Notes: generated by a model from the sequence alone, not told the origin. 64,000 bases of DNA from Parasphingorhabdus sp. (GCA_030373505.1 JAUCYS010000001.1:370864-434863), one strand, 5' to 3'; numbered from the stretch's first letter, positions 9,761-20,576 are shown. Made by a program: numbers and translations.

Positions 9761-10951
9761 TTAACGCCCGGCCGTGTTTTCATATAATGTGACGACGCAG
9801 GCACCGCCCAGTCCAATATTGTGCTGCAGCGCAAGGCGCGCTCCCTCGACTTGCCGCGCTTCCGCACCGCCGCGCAATTGCGTAACCAGTTCGAAACACT
9901 GGGCGAGGCCGGTGGCGCCCAGCGGATGGCCCTTGGATAGCAGGCCGCCGGAAGGATTGGTAACCACTTTTCCGCCATAGCTATTGTCGCCATCGCGGAT
10001 GAACCGCTCCGCCGTGCCGATGGCGGTCAGGCCCAGCGCTTCGTAGCTCAGCAGCTCGTTGGCGGTGAAGCAATCGTGCAATTCCACGACGTCCAGATCG
10101 TCTGGACCGATTCCCGCCGATTCATACACCTGATTTGCCGCTGTCCGCGACATGGTCGCGCCGACGGTTGCTGCAAGATTTTCCCCATCGAATGAATCGG
10201 GGCGATCCGTCGTCATTGCCTGGGCTGCGATGACTATGTCGGTGCTTATTCCATGGCGAGCCGCAAAAGCCTCGCTGCAGAGAATAGCCGCTGCTGCGCC
10301 GCAGGTCGGCGGGCAGCACTGGAGCCTGGTGAGAGGCCCGTACATATGCGGGGAATCCAGGATGTCGTCGGCAGAAAGGATGTCGCGGAAAACAGCCCGT
10401 GGATTGGGGGCGGCGTGGCGCCGCGCCTTTTCCGCGATCAGCGCAAAGGTGCGGTCTTCCGCTCCGTAACGTCGTTGATATTCCAGCCCGGCGCCCCCGA
10501 AAAGGCGCAGCGCCATCGGGCTGTCGGAGGGACCCAGCCGGGCTTCGCACGTATCCAGAAAATCGCCCAACGGGTCAGGGCGATCATCATAAACGCTTGC
10601 CAGGGCACCGCGCTTCATCTGTTCGAAGCCCAATGCCAGCACGCAGTCAGCCGCACCGCTGGCGATGGCCTGTCGCGCGAGCCAGAGGGCGGTCGAACCG
10701 GTCGCGCAATTATTGTTGACGTTGATGATCGGAATGCCGCTCAATCCGCTGGGGTAAAGCGCAGCCTGGCCGGATGTGCTGTCGCCATAGACATAGCCGA
10801 CATAGGCTTGCTCGATCGATGGATAAGTCACTCCCGCGTCCGCCAGCACATTTGCAACGGCGTCCGTCGCCATCACACGATAATCACGGGCCTTGCCGGG
10901 CGTGTCAAAGGGGGTCATCGCCACACCGGCAACGATCACGGAGCGGGACAT
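9761..10951 (-). CDS. Thiolase family protein (SCP-x/lipid-transfer thiolase type)
   Basis: 396 aa; NNNCATGSTALWLARQAIASG, VVELHDCFTANELL, GHPLGATGLAQ motifs. Confidence 0.9.
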   Translation of the reverse strand: MSRSVIVAGVAMTPFDTPGKARDYRVMATDAVANVLADAGVTYPSIEQAYVGYVYGDSTSGQAALYPSGLSGIPIINVNNNCATGSTALWLARQAIASGAADCVLALGFEQMKRGALASVYDDRPDPLGDFLDTCEARLGPSDSPMALRLFGGAGLEYQRRYGAEDRTFALIAEKARRHAAPNPRAVFRDILSADDILDSPHMYGPLTRLQCCPPTCGAAAAILCSEAFAARHGISTDIVIAAQAMTTDRPDSFDGENLAATVGATMSRTAANQVYESAGIGPDDLDVVELHDCFTANELLSYEALGLTAIGTAERFIRDGDNSYGGKVVTNPSGGLLSKGHPLGATGLAQCFELVTQLRGGAEARQVEGARLALQHNIGLGGACVVTLYENTAGR

Positions 10952-11027
10952 GATACTCTCCTGTAAACTCTGCTCGGCCGTCAGGGCGACCTTGACCCCT
11001 GCCTGTGACCAGACTTAAGTCATCACG

Positions 11028-11043
11028 CCACCCAAAAGGGTGG
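11028..11043. promoter_or_regulatory. Candidate operator palindrome CCACCC-AAAA-GGGTGG in the thiolase/LAL-regulator divergent region
   Basis: Perfect inverted repeat; the same motif recurs at 13776 and 24041; GGGTGGG half-site at 11071-11077. Confidence 0.55.
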
Positions 11044-11068
11044 GGCGGAGGTCTGGCTGATCATCAAT

Positions 11069-13765
11069 ATGGGTGGGAACGAAAACAGAATCGGCAATAA
11101 GCAGCCGGAAGTGGAGAGTGGCCCGGTGGATCTGCGGCGGGAGAGCCTTCTTGATCGTATCCAGTCGAGCAGCGCGCAGCTGATTCTTGCGCAGGCACCG
11201 GCAGGCTATGGAAAATCCTCCCTGTTGCGACAATTGGCGGCGGCTGAAGTGGAGGCGGGCGGCGCCGTCGGCTGGATCACACCCGTTTCTCAGGATGGCG
11301 ACCTGTCGCGTTTCGTGCAGATGTTCATCGGGACCTGTGAGCGGCTTATAGAGGATACGGGCGGCAAGCTGCGCCGGACCACTCGCGATATTCCCGCGCT
11401 GATTTCGGCGATAAATGGCCCCGCTCTGCTGCTGCTCGATGAATATGATCAGTTCGCCCACGGCCAGGCCGATGCGCTGCTCGGCCAGATCATTGAGCAA
11501 TTGCCTCCAGGCAAGCGCATCGCCGTAGCGACGCGGACGATGCCCGATCTATCCAGCGCGCGACTCAAACTGTCGGGCCGCGCCATCGTCCTCGGTAGCA
11601 TTGATCTGCGCTTTGACCTTGGCGAGTCCTATCAGTTTCTGTCGGAGCGCTGCCGGCTGGGCCTGGAAGAAGTACGCGAACTGCACAGCCGGATTGATGG
11701 TTGGCCCGCTGCACTGCAGTTTATCAACCTCTCGCTTGCCTCGCATAAACAGGGTGCCGCAAAGGCGTTGAGAAGCGGCGTGACCCAAGAGGTTGTCGAT
11801 TATCTTGCGCAGGAAGTGTTCCATTTGCAATCCGCGGAAACGCGGCAAGCGCTGCTCGGTATCTGCCTTGCGGACCGGCTCTGTGCAGAACTGGTCAATC
11901 ACAAGCTGGGTGGATCACAGGGGCGTGCCCTGCTGGATCGGCTGTCCGATGGGGGGCTGTTCCTCGACCCGGTCGACGGTGACCGGCACTGGTTCCGCTT
12001 CCACCCGCTTTTCGGTGATTTTCTGAGAACCCAGGTGCAGGAGGAAAGCAGCCCGCTTGCATTGACGGAGCGTCACGTCCGCATTGCAGACTGGTTCGCT
12101 GCGCAAGACATGCGCGAGGTTGCGATCAGCCACTATCTTGCGGCGGGGCGGCAGGAGAGCGCTGCGGCCTGTCTGGAAGAAGTGGCCGAGCAACTGGTTC
12201 GGGAAGAGCGGCTGGGGCTTCTGGTCTCGCTGTTTGAACAGCTTGACCAGCAGGTCCTGCTCGGAAGCCCCACGCTGCTTGATGCAGCGGTCATCGCTTA
12301 TGGCTTCCGCCGGCAATTTGCCAAGGCGCATCGGCTGCTCAACTATTGTGAAGCATCGCTGGCCGAATCCGGGGATGATCCGGTTGCGGCGGCGGAACTT
12401 GAGGTGCTTCGGTGCTTCGTCCTTGCAGCCGAGGACCGGGTGGTCGAGATGGGCCAACGCGCGCGCGACGCAGAGAAATGGTTGGGGGATGACCAGTCCT
12501 TTTCCAAGGCAGTGGCTTTTAACGCCCATGCTTTCTTGCTGGGTGCGCAAAGCCAGTTTCCCGAAGCGCATGAATTGCTACTCCGTGCCCGTCCGCTTCA
12601 TGAACAGGCGCGCAATTATTTCGGCCGCTCCTATGCCAACGCGATTCATGCGAGCCTGAAAATCTCGCAAGGCCTGCTGGGCGAAGCGATTGATGACCTG
12701 CGCCGGGCCTTGCGCGAGCTGGATGTCGAAGGGCCGGGGGGCATCATGGCCGGTGGCGTCGTGGCCGCGCCGCTGGGAGAGGCTCTCTATGAGCGCAACG
12801 AGATCGACGAAGCGGAGCGGGTAATCACCGACTATCTTCCGCTGATCCAGCAACAGTCCATCGTGGATCCGCTCTGTTCAGGGGTGGTGACGCTGGCCCG
12901 CATTGCAAGCCTGAAAGGACGGCCGGAATATGCGCATGAACTGTATGAGTATCTGATCGATTCGGGTCATAAATATGGATTGAGCCGGCTTGTCGATTGC
13001 GGCCGGGCGGAACTGGTCCGCGAAGCCGTCCTGCAGGGTGATATCAGCACGGCCGAACGCCGCTTTGGCGCACTGGGTGCAGACGCCCGGCTTCCGACCG
13101 AGGGGCAGCTCATATATTCCAGCGGAGAGCTTGAAGTGCAGCGCATCACCTATGTGCGTCTGCTGGTTCATAAAGGTGCGCATGCCGAAGCCCGGGCGAT
13201 GCTCCAGTCGGAGATTCGCACGGCTAGCGTAAAGCACAGGGTTCGCCGGCTGATTCGTCTCAAGACATTGCTGGCGATCAGCCTGGAGATGGATGGGCAG
13301 CTTGGTCATGCGCGGCGGGTCATGATGGAGGCAGTTGCGCTGGCCGCGCCGGCCCGGATGCACCGCATCTTCCTCGATGAAGGGCCCGCTGCCATCCGGA
13401 TGCTCAATCATCTGGCAAACGAGAATTTTACCCACGACCCCGACTGGGCCGTGGACGATGTTGCGCGCTATGTGAAGCTGCTTGTCAAGGCGGCCGAGGG
13501 CGGAGCGCGGGATGAAGACATGACTTCCGCTCCTGGTGAAGAGGAATCGGCGGTGCTGGCGCGGCCGCACGAAAATCTGACCCCGCGCGAAATCGATATC
13601 CTGCATTTTCTCGCCAAGGGTCATTCGAACAAGGATCTCGCTGACCGGCTGGCCGTATCCCAGAACACCGTTAAATTTCACTTGCGGAATGTTTTTGCCA
13701 AGCTTGACGTCGGCAATCGCATGCAGGCCGTACAGGCGGCTCGCCATTTCAAATTGATCGAATAA
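11069..13765 (+). CDS. LuxR-family LAL (MalT-like) ATP-dependent transcriptional regulator
   Basis: 898 aa; P-loop LAQAPAGYGKSSLLRQL, Walker B LLLLDEYDQF, C-terminal LuxR HTH LTPREIDILHFLAKGHSNKDLADRLAVSQNTVKFHLRNVFAKL. Confidence 0.92.
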   Translation: MGGNENRIGNKQPEVESGPVDLRRESLLDRIQSSSAQLILAQAPAGYGKSSLLRQLAAAEVEAGGAVGWITPVSQDGDLSRFVQMFIGTCERLIEDTGGKLRRTTRDIPALISAINGPALLLLDEYDQFAHGQADALLGQIIEQLPPGKRIAVATRTMPDLSSARLKLSGRAIVLGSIDLRFDLGESYQFLSERCRLGLEEVRELHSRIDGWPAALQFINLSLASHKQGAAKALRSGVTQEVVDYLAQEVFHLQSAETRQALLGICLADRLCAELVNHKLGGSQGRALLDRLSDGGLFLDPVDGDRHWFRFHPLFGDFLRTQVQEESSPLALTERHVRIADWFAAQDMREVAISHYLAAGRQESAAACLEEVAEQLVREERLGLLVSLFEQLDQQVLLGSPTLLDAAVIAYGFRRQFAKAHRLLNYCEASLAESGDDPVAAAELEVLRCFVLAAEDRVVEMGQRARDAEKWLGDDQSFSKAVAFNAHAFLLGAQSQFPEAHELLLRARPLHEQARNYFGRSYANAIHASLKISQGLLGEAIDDLRRALRELDVEGPGGIMAGGVVAAPLGEALYERNEIDEAERVITDYLPLIQQQSIVDPLCSGVVTLARIASLKGRPEYAHELYEYLIDSGHKYGLSRLVDCGRAELVREAVLQGDISTAERRFGALGADARLPTEGQLIYSSGELEVQRITYVRLLVHKGAHAEARAMLQSEIRTASVKHRVRRLIRLKTLLAISLEMDGQLGHARRVMMEAVALAAPARMHRIFLDEGPAAIRMLNHLANENFTHDPDWAVDDVARYVKLLVKAAEGGARDEDMTSAPGEEESAVLARPHENLTPREIDILHFLAKGHSNKDLADRLAVSQNTVKFHLRNVFAKLDVGNRMQAVQAARHFKLIE

Positions 13766-13775
13766 ACAAAACCTA

Positions 13776-13789
13776 CCCACCCGGGTGGG
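13776..13789. promoter_or_regulatory. Candidate operator palindrome CCCACCC/GGGTGGG upstream of the carboxylase operon
   Basis: Perfect 14-nt palindrome followed by GGTGAGGGG; GGGTGGG half-site at 13837-13843; no T-tract, so not a typical terminator. Confidence 0.55.
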
Positions 13790-13877
13790 GTGAGGGGTAG
13801 TGGCTTCGGCCTAGGGATTCTCTCGGACGGCAAAAAGGGTGGGATGACTCACCAGAGCCGCAAGGGAGGATGAGTGC

Positions 13878-15752
13878 ATGGGTCTGCTGGTCAATATCGA
13901 CAATGGCGGTACGCTAACCGATATCTGTGCTTTCGACGGCGAAAAGGTGGTTCACGCAAAAACCGTGACGACACCTCATGATCTGACCGAATGTCTGATG
14001 AACGGCCTGCAGGCGCTGGGCGATCAACTCGGCCAGGAGGGCGGTCTTACCCGTCTGATCGCTTCGATCGATCACCTGCGCTATTCGACGACACAGGGCA
14101 CCAACGCGATTGTCCAGCGCAAGGGGCCGCGTCTCGGGCTGCTGGTCTCGGGCGCTGCGCAGGTCGAATTGGCGAGGTCAGCTGCGCCTGACCTGTTTGA
14201 AGCGCTTGTCGGTGACCGGGTTGCGACAATCGGCGACATGACCGAAGCGCAAGTCATTCAGGCGGTCCGTACGCTGATCGCCAAGGGCGCAAGCCGGCTC
14301 GTGCTGTGCCTTGACGGCAAAGAGGCCGCAAAAGTCGAGGGCGATTTGCGCCGGACACTCTACGCCACGTTCCCGCGGCATTTGCTGGGAGCGGTGCCGC
14401 TGCTTTTCTCGACAGATCTCGCGCCTGGTGCATCGGCGCCGCGCCGCGCATGGTCCGGTCTGCTGAATGCGTTTCTGCATCCTTCCATGGAGCAGTTCCT
14501 GCATCACGCCGAAGACCGGCTGCGCCAGCACCGGACGCGCAATCCGCTGCTGGTCTTCCGCAATGACGGCGGGTCGACCCGCGTGTCGCGAACCATCGCA
14601 TTGCATACCTATTCTTCCGGACCGCGCGGCGGTGCGGTGGGGGCGGCGATCCTGGCCAGTCATTACGGGTTTGAACGCTTTGCCTCGATCGATATTGGCG
14701 GCACCACGACCGATCTCGCGCTGTTTGAGGATGGCCAGGTTGCGGAACATCGCTTCGGGAATATCGAAGGCGCGCCGATCGCCTTCCCTCTTGCCGATGT
14801 GCCCAGCATCGCTGCCGGGGGTGGCTCCATCCTCAGCGTCGCAAATGGCGCCATTCAGGTTGGTCCGGAAAGCATGGGCGCCTTGCCGGGTCCTGCCTGT
14901 TTTGCTCGCGGCGGTACCAACGCCACGCTCACCGATATCATGCTGCTTGCAGGCATTCTGGATCCTGCCAGTTTCTTTGGCGGCAAGCTCGCGCTGGATC
15001 TTGAGCGGGCGCAGAACGCCGTCCGCACCCATATTGCAGAGCCCCTGGACATTGATCTCGACGCGGCGATTGTCGCGGCGATTGATGCCTATGAGGCGAA
15101 GGTTGCCGGTGCCATTGACGGGCTGGCAGGCGATCGGGGGCTGGATGCAATGCTTGCCTTTGGCGGCGCCGGACCGATGAGCGCCTGCGGGATCGCCGAA
15201 AAGGCAGGCGTGGACCGGGTGCTTGTGCCGCGCTTTGCCGCAGTATTCAGCGCCTTCGGCATCGGGTTCAGCCCGATCCGGCACAGGCATAGCTGCAAGG
15301 TCGACTCGTTCAGTGCTGATGCGGTGGCGAAGGCCAGGCGTTCGCTCGAAGAGCAGGCAGGCCGCGCCATGGAAAGCGAGGGCTTTGCACTGAAGGATTG
15401 CCAGACCGATTGGCAGGCCGTGCTTGGTGATGGCGATCATGCGCACAGCCAGCCGCTAGCCGATGTCTCGCCTGATGCATCGGGCTTTGTCGAACTGAAT
15501 GTGGTTCGGGACATGCCGTCGATTGGCCTTGGCCCCGCCTTTGCGGATCAGCAGCATGAGGCGCCCAGCGCAGGCATGCGTCAGGCGATGGGCGGTATGC
15601 CGCTTTACCGGCTGGAAGAGCTTGATGCCGGCGCACGGGCGACCGGGCCCTGTCTGGTTGAGGAGCAGTTTTTCACCGCCTGGATACGCCCCGGCTGGCG
15701 CTTCACCGTTACCGGCAATCACGATCTGCTCATAGAGCGGAAGGGAGACTGA
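13878..15752 (+). CDS. Hydantoinase/oxoprolinase (HyuA-like) subunit, acetophenone/acetone carboxylase-like
   Basis: 624 aa; VNIDNGGTLTDICAF, RYSTTQGTNAIVQRKGPRLGLL, SIDIGGTTTDLALF, ASK-type nucleotide-binding motifs. Confidence 0.88.
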   Translation: MGLLVNIDNGGTLTDICAFDGEKVVHAKTVTTPHDLTECLMNGLQALGDQLGQEGGLTRLIASIDHLRYSTTQGTNAIVQRKGPRLGLLVSGAAQVELARSAAPDLFEALVGDRVATIGDMTEAQVIQAVRTLIAKGASRLVLCLDGKEAAKVEGDLRRTLYATFPRHLLGAVPLLFSTDLAPGASAPRRAWSGLLNAFLHPSMEQFLHHAEDRLRQHRTRNPLLVFRNDGGSTRVSRTIALHTYSSGPRGGAVGAAILASHYGFERFASIDIGGTTTDLALFEDGQVAEHRFGNIEGAPIAFPLADVPSIAAGGGSILSVANGAIQVGPESMGALPGPACFARGGTNATLTDIMLLAGILDPASFFGGKLALDLERAQNAVRTHIAEPLDIDLDAAIVAAIDAYEAKVAGAIDGLAGDRGLDAMLAFGGAGPMSACGIAEKAGVDRVLVPRFAAVFSAFGIGFSPIRHRHSCKVDSFSADAVAKARRSLEEQAGRAMESEGFALKDCQTDWQAVLGDGDHAHSQPLADVSPDASGFVELNVVRDMPSIGLGPAFADQQHEAPSAGMRQAMGGMPLYRLEELDAGARATGPCLVEEQFFTAWIRPGWRFTVTGNHDLLIERKGD

Positions 15753-15754
15753 TC

Positions 15755-16165
15755 ATGAATGTTTTTATCACAGACGCGCTTGTCATCAATCTCGAAAAAG
15801 AGACATGGCATTGCCGTGGCTGCGATGCCGAACTTGGTTCGGCGCGCGAAAATTACAAAAGCTTCCTCCGCGTCCGTCCGCGCAATCCGCAGGACATTCA
15901 TGCGCCGATCATCGACAAGGATCGCTATGAATTCACCTTCGCGCCTGATCCCGAATGGACGCGCATCGTGGAATATTATTGCCCGCATTGCGCACGCCAG
16001 ATGGAGGCCGAATATCTGCCGCCGGGTCATCCACCGGCCTATGACATTGAACTCGATATTGATGCCTTGAAAGCGCAATGGGCGGATCGTGAAGCGCTCA
16101 CAGAGCCAGCCATTGGCCCGGCCTTTGTCCCGCCGCAGCACCATCACCGCAAGGGTGGCGAATAA
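15755..16165 (+). CDS. Small zinc-finger-like subunit (acetophenone carboxylase gamma / acetone carboxylase gamma-like)
   Basis: 136 aa with CRGCD and CPHC pairs, between two HyuA-like genes. Confidence 0.75.
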   Translation: MNVFITDALVINLEKETWHCRGCDAELGSARENYKSFLRVRPRNPQDIHAPIIDKDRYEFTFAPDPEWTRIVEYYCPHCARQMEAEYLPPGHPPAYDIELDIDALKAQWADREALTEPAIGPAFVPPQHHHRKGGE

Positions 16166-18318
16166 TGGAGCGGGTTTCGGTCGATATCGGCGGCACCTTC
16201 ACCGATTGCTTTCTGGTCTGGGGCGATCGCTATGTGTCTGCCAAGGCGCTCACCACGCATCAGAATCTGGCGCTCGGATTCAACGCCGCACTGGGCCAGG
16301 CGATTGAGCAGCTGGATCTCACGCTCGAACAGGTAATGGGCGAGGTGGACAGTGTCCGCTACGCTACAACGCTGGGCACCAATGCGCTGATCGAACGGCG
16401 CGGTCCGACGATCGGTGTGATCACCACTGCCGGTTTCGAGAGCAGCGTCCCCCTGAGCCGTGGTCGCGGCTATGGCGAGGGCCTGCCCGATCGCTTCCGC
16501 AAGGATTTGCCGATGGCGCAGCGGCCCGAGCCAATCGTGCCCATCCCGCTGATCGCCGGTGTGCGCGAGCGTCTCTCGGAAACCGGCGAGGTGATCATGG
16601 CGCTGGACGAGGAAGACGTCCGTGCCCAGGTGCGCAAGCTGGTTGATCGCGGGGCGCAGGCCTTTGTCGTCAGCCTTGTGAACTCGGTCGTCAATCCGGC
16701 GCACGAATTGCGCGTCGAGGAACTGATCCGCAGCGAATATCCCGAGCATATGCTGGGCTCCGCGCCGATCATTCTCGCCCATCTCGTGGCGGGCCGTAAA
16801 GGTGAATATGCCCGGACCTCTTCGGCCATTGTCGATGCCTTTCTGCACAAGGCCATGTATCTCGGCCTTTCGACGCTGGAGTTGAACCTGCGTGATAATG
16901 GCCATGAGCGGCCGATGCAGGTGGTCCATAATTCGGGCGGCATGGCGCAGCTCAATTCGACCGACGCGCTGCAGACGCTCCATTCCGGCCCGGTCGCCGG
17001 AATCGGGGCCTCCGAGCATCTCGCGGCCGAGACCGATCTGGGCAATGTCGTGTGCAGCGATATGGGCGGCACCTCGTTCGATATCGGTCTTGTGGTCGAG
17101 GGCGGCGTGAAATTCTATGATTTCAACCCGGTGATCGACCGCTGGATGGTCAATATCCCGATGGTGCACCTGGTAACTTTGGGGGCGGGCGGCGGCTCTG
17201 TCGCGCGCTACGACCGGCTGCGCCGAACCGTTGCGGTCGGCCCCGAAAGCGCGGGCTCCGATCCGGGTCCCGCCTGTTACGACAAGGGCGGCCGCGATGT
17301 GACGGTCACGGACGCCGATCTGGTGCTCGGCTATCTTGAACCCGATAATTATGCTGGCGGCCAGATTGCGCTGAGCGAGAAACGCGCGACCAATATGTTC
17401 ACACGCAATATCGGCAAGCCGCTGGATATCGACGCGGTGGCCGCGGCCAAGCTGGTGAAGCAGAAGGTCGACAATGACATGGCCAACGGCATTGCACAGG
17501 AATTGCGCGCCAGGGGCTATGAACCGGCCAATTTCACTCTGCTGGCCTATGGCGGAAACGGCGCGCTGCATGCCTGCGGTATCGCCGATGCAATCGGCAT
17601 CAAGAAGGTTCTGGTGCCACCGTTCAGCGCCATCTTCTCGGCTGTCGGTGCGGGCAATATGGACCAGCTCCATATCCACGAACGCTCCGTCTATCTGCAA
17701 ATCTATGACAGTGTGACGCGCGCCTTGCTATCCGATTTCGATGGCTTCAACGCCATTGTCGAACAGCTGGAAGAGCGCGGTCGGCTTGATCTGGTGCGGC
17801 AGGGCTATGGCGAGGACGAGATCGAGCATCGCCTCGAACTCGATATGCGCTACGGCAACCAGCTCGCCCAGACCGCTGTTGTCGTCGGCCAGAATCGTAT
17901 CACCCGCAGCAGCGAATTGCTGGAGCTGATCGCGCTGTTTGGCCGCGATTATGGCAAACGGTTCGGCGAAGGCAGCCAGGCTCCGGAAGCGGGCATCCGC
18001 ATCAATACGGTGCGCGTTGCCTCTTTTGTCCGGGCACCCAAGCTGGCGTTCTCGAAAGTGCTGCCGGCGCCCGAAACGCTGCGCCCGGCACCCGAACCGG
18101 CAGAGCGCAAGATCTGCCACTTCATCGGGCATGACGAGCCGACCGAGACCGGGTTTTACCGCCTTGAATCGCTTGAGCCCGGTCATGTCGTCGAAGGGCC
18201 GTCAGTCGTCATCTCGGCATCGACGACCTTTCTGGTGGAACCCGGCTGGCGGCTGTCGGTCGGTGAATATGGCGCAGGCTGGCTGGAACGCCAGGACAAA
18301 GTTGGAGAAACGCAATGA
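16165..18318 (+). CDS. Second hydantoinase/oxoprolinase (HyuA-like) subunit
   Basis: 717 aa; VSVDIGGTFTDCFLVWGD, RYATTLGTNALIERRGPTIGVITTAGFES, CSDMGGTSFDIGLV; TAATG overlap with upstream gene. Confidence 0.92.
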   Translation: MERVSVDIGGTFTDCFLVWGDRYVSAKALTTHQNLALGFNAALGQAIEQLDLTLEQVMGEVDSVRYATTLGTNALIERRGPTIGVITTAGFESSVPLSRGRGYGEGLPDRFRKDLPMAQRPEPIVPIPLIAGVRERLSETGEVIMALDEEDVRAQVRKLVDRGAQAFVVSLVNSVVNPAHELRVEELIRSEYPEHMLGSAPIILAHLVAGRKGEYARTSSAIVDAFLHKAMYLGLSTLELNLRDNGHERPMQVVHNSGGMAQLNSTDALQTLHSGPVAGIGASEHLAAETDLGNVVCSDMGGTSFDIGLVVEGGVKFYDFNPVIDRWMVNIPMVHLVTLGAGGGSVARYDRLRRTVAVGPESAGSDPGPACYDKGGRDVTVTDADLVLGYLEPDNYAGGQIALSEKRATNMFTRNIGKPLDIDAVAAAKLVKQKVDNDMANGIAQELRARGYEPANFTLLAYGGNGALHACGIADAIGIKKVLVPPFSAIFSAVGAGNMDQLHIHERSVYLQIYDSVTRALLSDFDGFNAIVEQLEERGRLDLVRQGYGEDEIEHRLELDMRYGNQLAQTAVVVGQNRITRSSELLELIALFGRDYGKRFGEGSQAPEAGIRINTVRVASFVRAPKLAFSKVLPAPETLRPAPEPAERKICHFIGHDEPTETGFYRLESLEPGHVVEGPSVVISASTTFLVEPGWRLSVGEYGAGWLERQDKVGETQ

Positions 18319-20576
18319 CCCTCGACACGAACCAGCCGCAGAGCGGCGAAACACCCGAAACCGGGGATGAAGGTGTCAGCGAGTTTTTGCGCGACACCAG
18401 CCTGTTTCTCGCGCCCGATCCGCTGATCATGAACAATCACGGGGTCGAGGATCGGACGCCGTTGGAAGAGGAAAGTCTGGCGGCCGAGAAAGATCCGGCG
18501 CGGCTCGAAATCGTGCGCGAGCGCCTGCTCGCCGGGGCCAACGAGAGTTTCGACATGCTGGAAAGCATGGGTGCGGCGCCAGGGGCGAAATGGGGCGACT
18601 GCGTCTCGGCTATCTTCACCGCGAGCGGCGATCTCAGTCTCGCCAGCACCGGCGGCGTGGTGATCTTCTGCAATCTGGTGCAATATCCGATCAAGTTCAT
18701 CAACAAATATTGGACGAATGAACCCACGGTCGGTGTGCGCGAGGGCGATGCCTTTCTGGTCAATGACGCGCGCTACGGGCAGGCCCATAATACCGACCAG
18801 TCGATGATGATGCCGGTTTTCTGGGAAGGCAAGCTGGTAGCCTGGGTGGGCGCCACCGTTCACGAGGGCGAAAATGGCGCGATCGAGCCCGGGGGGATGC
18901 CGTCCATGGCCGAGCAGGTTTGGGACGAAGGGCTGAAAATGTCGCCTTTTCGCGTCGCCGAAAATTACACGCTGCGCCGCGATATCGTCACCTTCCTGCA
19001 GAATTCGGTGCGCGAGCCCAAGCTGCAATATGCCGATATGAAGGTGAAGATGTTCACCTGCCGCCGGCTCGAGCAGCGGATGCATGAGGCAATCAGCGAA
19101 TTCGGGCTGGAGGCGGTTGTCGCGTGTCTGCGCTCCAATCTCGAAGACACCGATGTCGAGGTGCGCAAGCGGCTGAAGGAATGGCCGGACGGCACGGTGC
19201 GCCACAGCTGGTGGACCGATGGCACGTTGCGCGAAAATGCGATGATCAAGATCAACCTGGCGCTTACCAAGAGGGGGGACCGGCTGATCTTCGACTATCG
19301 CGGCTCCTCGCCCGAATTCACCAACCGGTCGAACAATTCGCTCGATATCACGCTGAAGGGCATGCTGGCACAATTGTTCCTGACCTATATCTGGCCTGAT
19401 CTGCCCCGCAACCAGGGTGTGCTAGCGCCGATCGAGTTCATCTTTGACGAACGTTCGATCATCAAGCCGGATTTCGGTACGCCCAATGCGCAAAGCATGA
19501 TGTCGGTATTCACCTCGTGGAGCGTCGCGCAGGTCTGCGTGATGAAATATCTCTATTCAGTGCCCGACAAATATACCCGGGTGATCGCGCCCTGGTTCAA
19601 CATGATCAACACATTCCTGTTCGGAGGGGTGACCCAGCATGGCGAGATGGTCGGCAATGTCTGCGCCGACATCAACGGCATGGGCGGTGGCGCGCTCGCG
19701 GATCGCGACGGCCAGCATAGCTGCGCCCCGATCTTCGCCACGATGGCCGATCTGGGCGAACAGGAATTCATGGAAGAAGAGATGCCGTTTGTGCAGCTCG
19801 TCTCCAAGAAGCTGATGAAGGACAATCAGGGCTTTGGCCGCCAGCGCGGCGGCATGGGCTATCAGATGATCCTGGCGCTACGCGACAGCCCGGTTTGGGG
19901 CTTCATGCTGACGGCGATCGGATCGAAGTTCCCGAACGTGCCCGGGCTGTTCGGCGGCTACGGCTGCCCGACCTATCCCTTGTGCCGGATTTCGAATGTC
20001 GATGTCTTCGAAGCGATGCAGAGCGATCCGTCGCAGTTCCGCTACTCGATTGAGGAGTTGATGAACGAGCGACCTTTTGCCGAGGGCAAATATAGCACGC
20101 ATCCCATGTTCATGCCCTATTCGCTGGCCGAGCGGGGGGAGCTTTACATGATCGCTCAGGGAACTGGCGGCGGTTTTGGCGATCCGCTGGAGCGCGACCC
20201 GGAAGAGGTGATGCGGGATTATCAGGAAGATCTTGTCTCGGAGGATGTCGCATGGCGGATTTATCGCGTGGTCTTCGATCCCGAAACGCGGATCGTTGAT
20301 GAAGAGGCGACGCGATCAGCCCGGGATGAAGCCCGCAAGCAGCGGCTGGATGAGAGCATGTCCTTTGAGGATTATTGCGCGGACTATGTGACGGAAACAC
20401 CACCCGCGAACCTGCCTTATTATGGTTCATGGGAAGACCCGGCGATGGTCTATGCCGGATCGCCGGATCGCTATTATCCAGCGGGCCAAGTCAATCCACC
20501 GGTCGTCATGCCGAACCCGCTCGAGGTGAAAATTGCCAGGCTGGAGCGTGAACTTGCCGAAGCGCGGCAGGGCTGA
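18315..20576 (+). CDS. Hydantoinase B/oxoprolinase (HyuB-like) subunit
   Basis: 753 aa; NDARYGQAHNTDQSMMMPVFWEGKLVAWVGATVHEGENG, GTGGGFGDPLERDPEEV; ATGA overlap with upstream gene. Confidence 0.9.
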   Translation: MTLDTNQPQSGETPETGDEGVSEFLRDTSLFLAPDPLIMNNHGVEDRTPLEEESLAAEKDPARLEIVRERLLAGANESFDMLESMGAAPGAKWGDCVSAIFTASGDLSLASTGGVVIFCNLVQYPIKFINKYWTNEPTVGVREGDAFLVNDARYGQAHNTDQSMMMPVFWEGKLVAWVGATVHEGENGAIEPGGMPSMAEQVWDEGLKMSPFRVAENYTLRRDIVTFLQNSVREPKLQYADMKVKMFTCRRLEQRMHEAISEFGLEAVVACLRSNLEDTDVEVRKRLKEWPDGTVRHSWWTDGTLRENAMIKINLALTKRGDRLIFDYRGSSPEFTNRSNNSLDITLKGMLAQLFLTYIWPDLPRNQGVLAPIEFIFDERSIIKPDFGTPNAQSMMSVFTSWSVAQVCVMKYLYSVPDKYTRVIAPWFNMINTFLFGGVTQHGEMVGNVCADINGMGGGALADRDGQHSCAPIFATMADLGEQEFMEEEMPFVQLVSKKLMKDNQGFGRQRGGMGYQMILALRDSPVWGFMLTAIGSKFPNVPGLFGGYGCPTYPLCRISNVDVFEAMQSDPSQFRYSIEELMNERPFAEGKYSTHPMFMPYSLAERGELYMIAQGTGGGFGDPLERDPEEVMRDYQEDLVSEDVAWRIYRVVFDPETRIVDEEATRSARDEARKQRLDESMSFEDYCADYVTETPPANLPYYGSWEDPAMVYAGSPDRYYPAGQVNPPVVMPNPLEVKIARLERELAEARQG

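Noticed and set aside
16144-17700. 518 aa minus-strand ORF
   Set aside because: Shadow of the second HyuA-like gene, typical of high-GC codon bias.
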